Positions 34,544 to 42,938 of a DNA stretch of 64,000 nucleotides are shown piece after piece; position 1 is the first letter of the stretch, and every line of letters begins with the position of its first letter. A model generated the notes under the pieces. The model made no database searches, was not told the origin of the DNA, and saw nothing but the letters and a program-made list of their open reading frames with translations. Position numbers and translations under genes: made by a program. This DNA comes from Altererythrobacter sp. C41. GTDB taxonomy: Bacteria > Pseudomonadota > Alphaproteobacteria > Sphingomonadales > Sphingomonadaceae. Where the stretch lies: NCBI RefSeq assembly GCF_016803135.1, contig NZ_JAEVFE010000010.1, positions 1-64,000 on the forward strand, written 5' to 3'.

Positions 34544-35134
34544 TCACTTCTGCGCGGCGAGGCACTCGCGAACGCGCGCGAGAGCACTACCCACCGGATC
34601 CGGCTCCTCCAGCAACGCGAAGGTCCCACTGACAACGTAGCTGCAGTGACCGTGCACCGTCGCAATCAGCGAGCGTGCAAAGCGATCCGCCCCTGGCATC
34701 GTCGGATCAGTCAGGACAGCACGCACTTCGTCCTCAACGATCGCGGTGAGCGCGGCGCGCTGACTATAGTCCGTCTCGCTCAGCTCGTCCGCGTCGACCA
34801 GGCGATGATCATAAATGGCCGACCAGAGATTCGGGTGCGCTAGCGCAAAGTCGAAATAGCCTTCGACAAGGCTCTTTATCCGGTCGTCGCCTCCCGCAGC
34901 CAGCCTCTCGCGCAGAAAATCTGCCCAGAGCAAGAAGGTATGCGAGTTGATTGCCGCGACAAGGCGATCGAGTGACCCGAAGACATTATAGATCGTGCCG
35001 ACCGTATAGCCGGCGCGCTTGGCCACCTCGCGGCCGGAGAATTTGCCGAGGCCCTGCTCGGCCAGCAGCTTGTGTCCCTCCGCTATCAGCAAGGCGCGCA
35101 GCTGCTCGCGCGTATGATCGGATCGACGTCCCAT
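34544..35134 (-). CDS. TetR-family transcriptional regulator
   Basis: 196 aa. N-terminal helix-turn-helix (about 9-55: REQLRALLIAEGHKLLAEQG, then SGREVAKRAGYTVGTIYNVFG), followed by a helical ligand domain that reads FDFALAHPNLWSAIYDHRL. The ATG at 35134 gives the normal short basic N-terminus (GRRSDHTRE). Divergent from the DUF2339 gene, 105 bp apart; an imperfect TGAAC/GTTCA pair (35156-35190) in the gap could be an operator. Ligand unknown. Confidence 0.88.
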   Translation of the reverse strand: MGRRSDHTREQLRALLIAEGHKLLAEQGLGKFSGREVAKRAGYTVGTIYNVFGSLDRLVAAINSHTFLLWADFLRERLAAGGDDRIKSLVEGYFDFALAHPNLWSAIYDHRLVDADELSETDYSQRAALTAIVEDEVRAVLTDPTMPGADRFARSLIATVHGHCSYVVSGTFALLEEPDPVGSALARVRECLAAQK

Positions 35135-35239
35135 GGGCGCCGCATAGCACAAAAATGAACGGTGTCTAATTTTCTAATTGAGCAATGTTCAGTTTTACGA
35201 TACCCGTCGCTGACTGGTGATGAATTTGGGGCGTTAGCG

Positions 35240-38167
35240 ATGGAAACCCTGCTGATATTCGTGCTTGCTGGCGGGCTCGCCTGGATATGGCAGCGGATGG
35301 AGGCGTTGGAGCGCAGGGTCGCCGAACTGGAGGACAGCACCAGCTTTCCCGAACAGGTCTGGACCGCCCAAGAGGTCAATCTACCGCCTCCTGAAGCCCC
35401 CACCCCGGCCCAGCCCGAGCACGGGTTCGAGCCTGACGTCGAGACCTCGCTTCCCCCGGATACACCACCTATCGCCGAAAGCCTGCCCCGCATCACAGAG
35501 GATGAGCTCGTAAGTGAGCCCTCGTTCCTCGAGCGCGGTTATCGCTTCCGGCCCAGCTTCGACTTCGAGGAGATCTTTGGCCGTCTGCTTCCGATCTGGG
35601 GCGGAGGCATCGCCTTGGCGGTTGCTGGCTTCTTCCTGGTTCGTTGGTCGATCGAGAAGGGGATGCTGACACAGTCCGTTCGTGTCGCGATGGGTTTCGG
35701 TTTCGGCACCCTGCTCCTAGCAGCAGCCGAACTGGCGTTCCGCTTCGAGCACCGAGTCAGCGACGCGCGCGTTCGGCAAGCGCTCGCCGGCGCCGGTCTC
35801 GCGACCCTGTACGCAAGCTTCTACCTCGCCGGCACCCACTATGGCTTGATAGGTCCAGCCTTCTCGTTTGCCGGACTGGCCGGTGTGACCGCGCTCGCGA
35901 TCGGCCTCTCGTTCCGCTTCGGCCTGCCCAGTGCCGTTCTGGGGCTGATCGGCGGGTTTGCCGCTCCTGCGCTTGCGGGGAGTCCCGAACCCAACCTGCC
36001 CTTACTGGCAGCTTACCTCGCGCTCGTCACTGCCGGTTTGACGGTCACTGGGCAGAGACAGCGATATTCGTGGCTTGGGCTGGCTGCACTCGCCGGAGGC
36101 CTTGGCTGGGGTGCTTTGATGCTCGTGGCCGGACCCGCGGACGACGCGGCCGTTCTTGCGATTGGCGGCTATCTCGTGCTGATCGGCGCGCTGCTGCCAT
36201 CCCTCCTGGGTAGCGGGCCGCTGGGAACCATAGGGCGCCTCGCGGCAGGTGGCCTCGCGGGCCTGCAGATCGCAGCCTTGGTCGATCGATCAGGCTACAG
36301 CCTACTCGCCTGGGGTTGCTATCTGCTCCTCGGCGCGGCGATTGCGATCCTGGGGACCCGGTTCGCTCGTATGCGAGAAGCCGGAGCCGTGGCAGCCGCC
36401 CTGTCGGTATGTCTGCTGGCTGCTTGGCCCGAAGCGCCGCGCGCCTGGTTTGCCGGAATTGCTGCTGCCAACGCGCTGGTGTTCGGCGCGACGCCACTCT
36501 TGCATGTCTGGAGACGGGAGGGCCGCGATATCGATTGGGCGCAGCTCGCCGCCTATCCGGTCGCTCTTATGGCCGCGAGCTGCCTTCAACTGGACCTCTC
36601 GCTTCTTGGCAGCAAGGCCATGCCGGCGGCGCTGAGCGCGTCTGGCCTCGCGGTGTTGCCGGCGGTCGCTGCCTGGATAGGCAGGCCCTCGCGCGAGGCT
36701 GAGTTCCACCCGGGCCCATTTGCGGCCGTGGCATCGGCTGCCGTCTTGGCAACACTTTCCGGTTTGCTCGCCGTGCCCGAATGGAGCGCACCTCTCGTGA
36801 CCGCGGTGATAGCCGTGCCGATCTTCATCCTGATGCGCGAGCGGCCTGGCCATCTGCCCAAGGCACTGCAGTGGGGCGTCGCCCTTACAGGTCTCATTCT
36901 GCTGCTTGCCACAAGCCGCGGGCAAGAGATCGACCTGCTATTCGGCGAAGGCGGTGGTGCGCCCCATGGGCTCGAGGCGTTGCGTTGGCTCGCAGCGGCG
37001 GTGCCGTTCGGTCTGCTACTCCCCAGCGTGGCTGCCGGTCGGAGCCGATATCTCGGCGAGGCGCTCGCGGCTCTGCTGGGCTATGGCGCGGTCTCAATGC
37101 TAGTGCCGGGACTTTGGTTGCCCATCGCCATTACAGCGGCGTTTCTGGGTCTGGCCTGGCGCAGTCCGGACAGTTCCGGTGCCCTCGCCACCCTACTGAT
37201 GCTTGGGGCTTTGTGGGCGATCGCGCCACTGGCGCATTGGTCGTTCGCAGGCATCCAGGCTCTGGTAGGCGAACCCGTCCTGCTGACGGACCTGCCCTCA
37301 CTGGCTGACACGTTCCTCCAGATCGCGCCGCTCGCGCTGAGCGTAGGCGGTGCCGTGCTTCTGACACGCGGGGTCCTCCAACGGTATCGTCACATTGGCC
37401 TTGCGGCAGCGGCATCGCTTGCGGTGATCGTGCTCCACATTGCCTACAAGCAGGTTTTCGCGATTGTCGACATCGCCCGCTTCGTCGAGGCTGGTTTGGC
37501 CGAGCGGACGGTATGGCAAGCCCTGCTTGCGACGGCCGCGCTCGGCGCCGCGCAATTGCCCGGCAGGCTTCTCGCCTCCAAAACGGCAAGAGGAGCGCTT
37601 GTGCTGGCGGCGCTGAGCCACTTCGTTGTATTCAGCCTTGTACTTCATAACCCGCTTTGGGCGCAGCAAGCCGTCGGCGGCTGGCCGATCGCGAACCTCC
37701 TCTTGCTCTCTTACGGCATTGCCATCGGTATGCTCGTCTGGTTGCGCGCCCGGTACTTCGATGATGATGGGCAGGCCCGCTCGGCCTGCGACGCTGCCAT
37801 CATGGTATTGATAGCACTCCTGGCGCTTTCCGAGCTGCGCCAGCTTTTCGCAGGGAGCATTCTTGTCGGACCTGTCGAACCACAGGAGGATCTGCTGCGC
37901 TCCATTCTCGCGATTGCCGTCGCGCTCGGATTTCTGGGCTGGGGCGCGCGATCCAGGCAGCGGAGCTGGCGTATCGGTTCGCTCGTCCTGATGCTGCTCG
38001 CCGTGTTCAAGGTCTTCATCTTTGACGCGGCCGGCCTCGATGGACTGGCGCGGATAGCCTCGTTCCTCGCCCTCGGCGTATGCCTGATCGGAATCGGCTG
38101 GTTCTATTCCAGGCAGCTTGTCGTCAGTCGCGGCGATGGCGGCGTTCAGGCGGATAGTGGCGAGTAG
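35240..38167 (+). CDS. DUF2339 polytopic membrane protein
   Basis: 975 aa. A short N-terminal helix and a coiled segment (WQRMEALERRVAELED) lead into a Pro-rich linker and then more than 20 hydrophobic helices, beginning at LPIWGGGIALAVAGFFLVRW, the signature DUF2339 entry. Repeated short Gly/Ala-rich helices span the rest, ending near GVCLIGIGWFY. The ATG at 35240 is chosen because the coiled segment and family homology follow it. Family function unknown; proteins of this type are large inner-membrane proteins of many Proteobacteria. Divergent from the tetR gene. Confidence 0.85.
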   Translation: METLLIFVLAGGLAWIWQRMEALERRVAELEDSTSFPEQVWTAQEVNLPPPEAPTPAQPEHGFEPDVETSLPPDTPPIAESLPRITEDELVSEPSFLERGYRFRPSFDFEEIFGRLLPIWGGGIALAVAGFFLVRWSIEKGMLTQSVRVAMGFGFGTLLLAAAELAFRFEHRVSDARVRQALAGAGLATLYASFYLAGTHYGLIGPAFSFAGLAGVTALAIGLSFRFGLPSAVLGLIGGFAAPALAGSPEPNLPLLAAYLALVTAGLTVTGQRQRYSWLGLAALAGGLGWGALMLVAGPADDAAVLAIGGYLVLIGALLPSLLGSGPLGTIGRLAAGGLAGLQIAALVDRSGYSLLAWGCYLLLGAAIAILGTRFARMREAGAVAAALSVCLLAAWPEAPRAWFAGIAAANALVFGATPLLHVWRREGRDIDWAQLAAYPVALMAASCLQLDLSLLGSKAMPAALSASGLAVLPAVAAWIGRPSREAEFHPGPFAAVASAAVLATLSGLLAVPEWSAPLVTAVIAVPIFILMRERPGHLPKALQWGVALTGLILLLATSRGQEIDLLFGEGGGAPHGLEALRWLAAAVPFGLLLPSVAAGRSRYLGEALAALLGYGAVSMLVPGLWLPIAITAAFLGLAWRSPDSSGALATLLMLGALWAIAPLAHWSFAGIQALVGEPVLLTDLPSLADTFLQIAPLALSVGGAVLLTRGVLQRYRHIGLAAAASLAVIVLHIAYKQVFAIVDIARFVEAGLAERTVWQALLATAALGAAQLPGRLLASKTARGALVLAALSHFVVFSLVLHNPLWAQQAVGGWPIANLLLLSYGIAIGMLVWLRARYFDDDGQARSACDAAIMVLIALLALSELRQLFAGSILVGPVEPQEDLLRSILAIAVALGFLGWGARSRQRSWRIGSLVLMLLAVFKVFIFDAAGLDGLARIASFLALGVCLIGIGWFYSRQLVVSRGDGGVQADSGE

Positions 38168-38276
38168 TCACCCGTTGTAATCGGCCCTATATTTCATGCC
38201 ACTCGAGCCGACCTTACGATGCGGCCTATCGAGTTGGCCGCGCAGATGCCGCTCGGCGTATACCGCTTGCTGCCGG

Positions 38277-38582
38277 TCATTCAGGAACATAGACGAGATT
38301 CCCGTCGGGCAGCCGATACGTCGTCCCTGCCTTCACACCGCCTCCTTCGCCGAGCCTGTCCGTCGACGTGTAGCGCTCCAGCTTTTCTCCATCCTTTATC
38401 GTGATGGTCATGTCCTCGGTCCCGGGGTTCTCCACCACCATGACGTTCTCAGACTGGAACGGATTGAGCGGATTGCGAACGATCAGGACCATCAGCACCG
38501 CGGTGATCACGAGGAAGAGGTCGACCAGATTGACGACCGAGAGGATCGGATCGTCCGCCTCGTCATCTTCGAGGAAACGCAT
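38277..38582 (-). CDS. DUF2149 family protein (ExbD-like topology)
   Basis: 101 aa with a short acidic N-terminus, one membrane helix (about 18-38: NLVDLFLVITAVLMVLIV) and a periplasmic C-terminal part rich in strands (VENPGTEDMTITIKDG). This is the DUF2149 pattern and the same topology as ExbD/TolR. The ATG at 38582 shares a base with the ExbB-like stop (TGATG). With the ExbB-like protein it probably forms a proton-driven complex dedicated to the CobN-like/TonB system upstream. Confidence 0.85.
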   Translation of the reverse strand: MRFLEDDEADDPILSVVNLVDLFLVITAVLMVLIVRNPLNPFQSENVMVVENPGTEDMTITIKDGEKLERYTSTDRLGEGGGVKAGTTYRLPDGNLVYVPE

Positions 38583-39058
38583 CACGCCGCCTCCGGCATG
38601 GTCTCAAGCGCGCGCAGTTCCTCCAGCAGCCAGCGGCGGCGGATGGTATAGATGAAGAACGAGATCGAGGCCGCGACCAACGCCAGGATAACGGAGGAGA
38701 AGGCGACGACCAGGTTCCTGCCGACGTCCGCAGCGTCGTTGGTGCCCAGCGCCAGCAAGGCAGGCCCCATCGGGATCATCGTTGCCACCAGACCGAGCAT
38801 GGGTGCGCTGCGTGAGACGATCCGCAGCCACTCCAGCCGCCGCATGACGACCAGTTCAAGGCCCTCGGCGGTGCATCCCGTGCGCCGGCTGTGCTCCGCG
38901 AGGGGCTGACGGGCACGCCCGGCCGCCCTGGCGGCGGCTTCGGCGGCGAAGCGTCCAAGGCTGATCAGCGCGTAGGCGAGCGACGTCAGGATAAGCACGA
39001 TGACGGGCACGAGGAACAGGCGGGAGGCATCGTAAAGGGCGGCTTCAAGCGCGAGCAT
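38582..39058 (-). CDS. MotA/TolQ/ExbB-type proton channel protein
   Basis: 158 aa with three hydrophobic segments and the MotA/TolQ/ExbB block RRLEWLRIVSRSAPMLGLVATMIPMGPALLAL, then NLVVAFSSVILALVAASISFFIY. The ATG at 39058 overlaps the end of the CobN-like gene by 14 bp. It is the putative energy-coupling partner of the DUF2149 protein. In comparable clusters (hmu in Bacteroidetes, PA1922-PA1925 in Pseudomonas) an ExbB-like and a DUF2149-like gene stand in the same positions. Confidence 0.85.
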   Translation of the reverse strand: MLALEAALYDASRLFLVPVIVLILTSLAYALISLGRFAAEAAARAAGRARQPLAEHSRRTGCTAEGLELVVMRRLEWLRIVSRSAPMLGLVATMIPMGPALLALGTNDAADVGRNLVVAFSSVILALVAASISFFIYTIRRRWLLEELRALETMPEAA

Positions 39059-42000
39059 CGGCAGTTTTCCACGTTCTGGAGGAGCGGCGGCTGCGTGCTT
39101 CAAGCAGCACGCCGATAAGGAACAACAGCACCAGCAAGATCGCGGCGGGCAGCTGCCCGCGAAGCGTCGTTGGCTCCGGCGGCTCCGGCGTCACCTGCCG
39201 CTCGAGGATACGGCCCATTATGGAGGGTGCTGGCTGTGCGGCCGGCGCAGGAACGGCGCGCGCGCGGGACGCTGCAGGTTGCGCGCCCATTACAGAACCC
39301 AGGCCGAAACCGCTGCGCTCGGCAGCATCGCTGGCGAGGTCGTCAGCAGCCGCGATAAGTCCTTGCAGTTCGCGCACGCGCTCGGCCAACGATTGGCGGG
39401 TTGCATCGTCGGCCTCCCAGTATCCGCGCGCTATCGCTTCCTGCATGCGCTCGACCATCTGCAGTTGCGCATCGGGGTGCACCTGCTCGAAAAAGCGATC
39501 GAGGCCGAGCTGGCGGGCATCGCGCACGTAAGTATCGTGCACCGCCTGCCATTGATCGGCACGCACGCTGCCGGGATCGGCGACCTGCCAGCCCCAGAGA
39601 TTGTTGACGATGCCGAGCATCGTGTTGGCCCCGGCATAGCCTTCCTTCCGCATTTCCCCGATCCAGTGCGGATTGAGATAACGCACGCGGAGTTCGTCGG
39701 AGAGGAAGGAAGCGGCCGTGGCCATGCGCGCTTCTCCGGCACGCATGTCGGTGACGTAGAGATCGGGCGAACGGCCGGTCAGATGCCGGACCGCGAGCGA
39801 CAGTCCGCCCAGGTGCTCGAACGGGTGATCGGTCGACAGCAGGCCGTGCAGATTGGAGGAGCGGCTCATTACTGCCGCATCCACATCGCGCAGCTGCTCG
39901 GCGAAGAGATTGGTGCCTTCGAGCTTCAGACCCCAGGCCCGCGCGCCATAGGCATATTGCATCCGCTCGAGGAAGGGATCGGCGAGTTCGCTCTCCTCCC
40001 CCCAGCTTTGGGCCTCGCCGCTACTGCCGCGGCCGATATCGTCGGGCAGGCCGGTGCCGTATTCGCCGGGAGCATTCGTGAAGATGCGCAGGCGGGAGAG
40101 CTCGCGCGCACGCTCCGGCTCGACGCCGCGCTCGATCAGAGCGCGCTCCAGTTGCCGTGCACCGGCCGCAGGTCCGCTGTCCTCGTCGAGGGCCGCGAGG
40201 CGGTCGATCCCGTCCGCAAGCAGACGCATGAAGGCGTCGAACTGGTCGCGATAGACGCTGGTCGGCTGCATCACGACGTCGATGCGCGGACGGCCGAGCT
40301 CCTCCAGGGGCACGATGTCCAGCCGCTCGACCCTGCCGCCACGACCCCAGACGGGGCGGAGCCCGAGCGCGTGAAGGATCTGCCCCTCGCCGATCCCAAG
40401 GGTGCGGATCGTCTCCCCGGAGAAGACCGAGAAAGCGATCTTCTCCGGCATCTCGCCGTGCTTGTGCTTGTGAGCCTCGATCATCCGCTCGAGCGCCTTG
40501 CCGCCTTCCTCGTAGGCAGCAGGCGCCGGCACTTTCTCCGCCTCGAAGGCGTAGAGATTACGGCCGCTGCGGATTTGCGGATTGCGGACGGGATCCCCGC
40601 CGGCGCCGGCGCGAACGAAACCTCCGGCAAGCCCGCCCAGCAGGGCTTCGGTTTCGCCGGGCTCCGCCAGGTTGCGATCATAGGACTCCGCGAGCTCGAT
40701 CTGCTCGCGCAAAGCCGGGTCCTCGATCGCAGCGACATGCTCTCCCTCGCGCAGATAGCGTGCCAGCATGCGATAGGGCCCGCTCTCCTTGAGGTCGTCG
40801 AAATCTTCCGCGAACGCTTCCTGCGGATCGAGGCCGAGCGTGGCGAGATAGTCCGGACCCAATTGCTGCATCACCGTTGTCAGCCGCCGATCGGGCGCCG
40901 CGGAAGTGCCGAAGACGTGGAGCCCAAGCGGAATCGAGGCCCGGGCAAGCTGATGCAGGTGATCGTGCAACGCGGTATAGTAGCCAGGGAAATCGCGGGA
41001 GATCGCCTCGTCGCTCCAGCCCATGTCAGCGTCGAGCCGCGCGCTGCGAGCCTGTGTCACGATCGCTTCGGCCACACGGCCGCGCACCGGTCCTTGCTCA
41101 AGCTGTGCATATTGATGGATCAGCGCATGGATATCGCGCAGTTCGTCGTAGAGGCCGGAAGGGGCGAAAGCGGGTGTCTGGTGGCTGATCGTCACTGCCC
41201 GGCCGCGGCGCCGCGCCTGAAGCGCCTCGGCGACATTGTCCTGGATGTAGGGATAGAACACCGGCACATTGCCCACCAGCAGGAAGGGGTAGTCACCGGC
41301 CCACAGTCCGCGATCCTTGCCCGGCGTCCATTCCTGCGTGCCGTGCGTGCCCATATGGATGATCGCATCGGCCCGATGCTCCTCTCGCACCCAGAGATAG
41401 GTCGCAAGATAGCGGTGATCGGGCGGCGTGGCCTTGTCGTGATAGGCCGTGCCGGGATCCCGGCCGCGCGGCGGCTGCGGCAGGATGGTCAGCTTGCCAA
41501 GCGCCAAGCGCGGAATGACGAAATCGCCTCCAACGATGGCTGGGCTGTCTCCCGGCGCCCCCCATGTGGCCACGACCTCCTCGCGGCGTGAGGCAGGCAA
41601 CGTATCGAGCCACGCCTTGTAGGTGGCGAGCGGCAGGCGTGCCGCAAGATTGCGGTCCAGCAGGCCCTCCAGCGTTTCCGGGCGATAGAGCCCGCCCAGC
41701 ATGGCCTGGCCCGATGCGATGAGCGCTGTGCCTTCCTCCGGCGCGACATCGTAGCCGGCGGCCGCGAGATCGCGCGTAAGCTTTTCGAGGCTCAGCGGCA
41801 GGTTGAGATTGGACGCGGCAAGGTTCTTCTCGCCTTGCGGATAGTTCCAGAAGAACAGCGCCAGGTGTTTGGAAGCGGCGGGCATCGTGCGCAGTGCAAC
41901 AAGGCGCGCGAGCTTGGCTGCCAGAAGCTCGACCTGCTCGGGAATGGGTATGGGGACGCCGTCCTCCACCGCGCTGAGCACGATGGGATCGGCAACGCCC

Positions 42001-42935
42001 CATGCTTCCGGGACCGTCAACATGACCGCAGTGGAAGATCCGCCAACGCCCGATATGCCTTTGCGCCACTCCGCCACCGTAGCCGACCTTTCATTCAGGC
42101 CCTGAAGGACGGGAATGTTCAGCGCCTCGAACTCGGCCGTTCGCGCGTCGCCGTCCTGCATATGGGTGAGGTTGACGAGCGCCTGCGCCTCAAGCGGGCG
42201 GATCATGCTCGTGATGCCCTGCGGATCACGCTCGTCGTACCAGAAGAAGATCGGCGTCAGACCATGCGCAGCGGCGCCTTTTGCAAGGGCCTCGATGACT
42301 TCGGTCTGCATGTCGCGGATCGCGCCGCCGGAAATGGCGACGGCGACCACCGGCCGCGCCGCCCATCCCTGCTGCTCCATCCAGCGCTCGACCTCCCCGG
42401 AGGCGGAGAAAAGTTGCGGCGCCTGCGGGTGGTAATAGCCGGTATCGGGCATTGACCGGGGCGGCGGCAGCTCATCGAGGCTTTTCCCGGCCAGAGCGAG
42501 CGGTACTGCGGCGACGAAGGTCTTGAGATTGGCCGCCCCGCCGCCGGCATAATAACCGATCAAAGACCGCGCTGCAGCGGCAGACAAGTTGCCGAAACCC
42601 GGCGGTCCGCCGCCGACGCTCAGCCACGGGACCGAAAGCGCGTCCAGAGGCCCTAACGCTTGCTTCGCCGCCGCCATGTCACCGGGGCGCGGGCCATCGA
42701 GCACGAGAAGATCGGCGCCGACGGCGAGATCTCCATCACTTTGTCCGCCCTCCCCGATCTGGACCCACTCGAGGCGATAGCCCGCTTCCTGCGCCCAGGC
42801 CTGCATCGGCTTGAACTTCGCGGGCAAAACGAAGGGCGTCGTCACGATACGGACGACCGGCCGGGCCGTTTGCTCCTGCGCCGCAAGCGACGACGGGAGC
42901 AGCAGCAAGCAAAGGACCAGAAGCAGCCGCAGCAT
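39045..42935 (-). CDS. Exported, membrane-anchored CobN-like chelatase (HmuS-like)
   Basis: 1296 aa. CobN/magnesium chelatase H-subunit family: the metal-chelatase motif HMGTHGTQEWTPGK (about 525-538), SGETIRTLGIGEG, VMQPTSVYRDQF and MSRSSNLHGLLSTDHPFEHLGG blocks are present. Unlike cytoplasmic CobN it has a signal peptide (MLRLLLVLCLLLLPSSLAAQ) and a C-terminal membrane helix (AAILLVLLFLIGVLLEA), so the catalytic part should be periplasmic and anchored. CobS/CobT are not nearby. Similar exported CobN proteins (HmuS) remove metal from tetrapyrroles. Probable role: metal insertion or removal on a tetrapyrrole brought in by the adjacent TonB receptor. Confidence 0.88.
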   Translation of the reverse strand: MLRLLLVLCLLLLPSSLAAQEQTARPVVRIVTTPFVLPAKFKPMQAWAQEAGYRLEWVQIGEGGQSDGDLAVGADLLVLDGPRPGDMAAAKQALGPLDALSVPWLSVGGGPPGFGNLSAAAARSLIGYYAGGGAANLKTFVAAVPLALAGKSLDELPPPRSMPDTGYYHPQAPQLFSASGEVERWMEQQGWAARPVVAVAISGGAIRDMQTEVIEALAKGAAAHGLTPIFFWYDERDPQGITSMIRPLEAQALVNLTHMQDGDARTAEFEALNIPVLQGLNERSATVAEWRKGISGVGGSSTAVMLTVPEAWGVADPIVLSAVEDGVPIPIPEQVELLAAKLARLVALRTMPAASKHLALFFWNYPQGEKNLAASNLNLPLSLEKLTRDLAAAGYDVAPEEGTALIASGQAMLGGLYRPETLEGLLDRNLAARLPLATYKAWLDTLPASRREEVVATWGAPGDSPAIVGGDFVIPRLALGKLTILPQPPRGRDPGTAYHDKATPPDHRYLATYLWVREEHRADAIIHMGTHGTQEWTPGKDRGLWAGDYPFLLVGNVPVFYPYIQDNVAEALQARRRGRAVTISHQTPAFAPSGLYDELRDIHALIHQYAQLEQGPVRGRVAEAIVTQARSARLDADMGWSDEAISRDFPGYYTALHDHLHQLARASIPLGLHVFGTSAAPDRRLTTVMQQLGPDYLATLGLDPQEAFAEDFDDLKESGPYRMLARYLREGEHVAAIEDPALREQIELAESYDRNLAEPGETEALLGGLAGGFVRAGAGGDPVRNPQIRSGRNLYAFEAEKVPAPAAYEEGGKALERMIEAHKHKHGEMPEKIAFSVFSGETIRTLGIGEGQILHALGLRPVWGRGGRVERLDIVPLEELGRPRIDVVMQPTSVYRDQFDAFMRLLADGIDRLAALDEDSGPAAGARQLERALIERGVEPERARELSRLRIFTNAPGEYGTGLPDDIGRGSSGEAQSWGEESELADPFLERMQYAYGARAWGLKLEGTNLFAEQLRDVDAAVMSRSSNLHGLLSTDHPFEHLGGLSLAVRHLTGRSPDLYVTDMRAGEARMATAASFLSDELRVRYLNPHWIGEMRKEGYAGANTMLGIVNNLWGWQVADPGSVRADQWQAVHDTYVRDARQLGLDRFFEQVHPDAQLQMVERMQEAIARGYWEADDATRQSLAERVRELQGLIAAADDLASDAAERSGFGLGSVMGAQPAASRARAVPAPAAQPAPSIMGRILERQVTPEPPEPTTLRGQLPAAILLVLLFLIGVLLEARSRRSSRTWKTADARA

Positions 42936-42938
42936 CGG

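Noticed and set aside
39279-41591. 770-codon open frame opposite the CobN-like gene
   Set aside because: Antisense shadow produced by codon bias; no signal, motif or ribosome-binding site, and the minus-strand gene is well supported.
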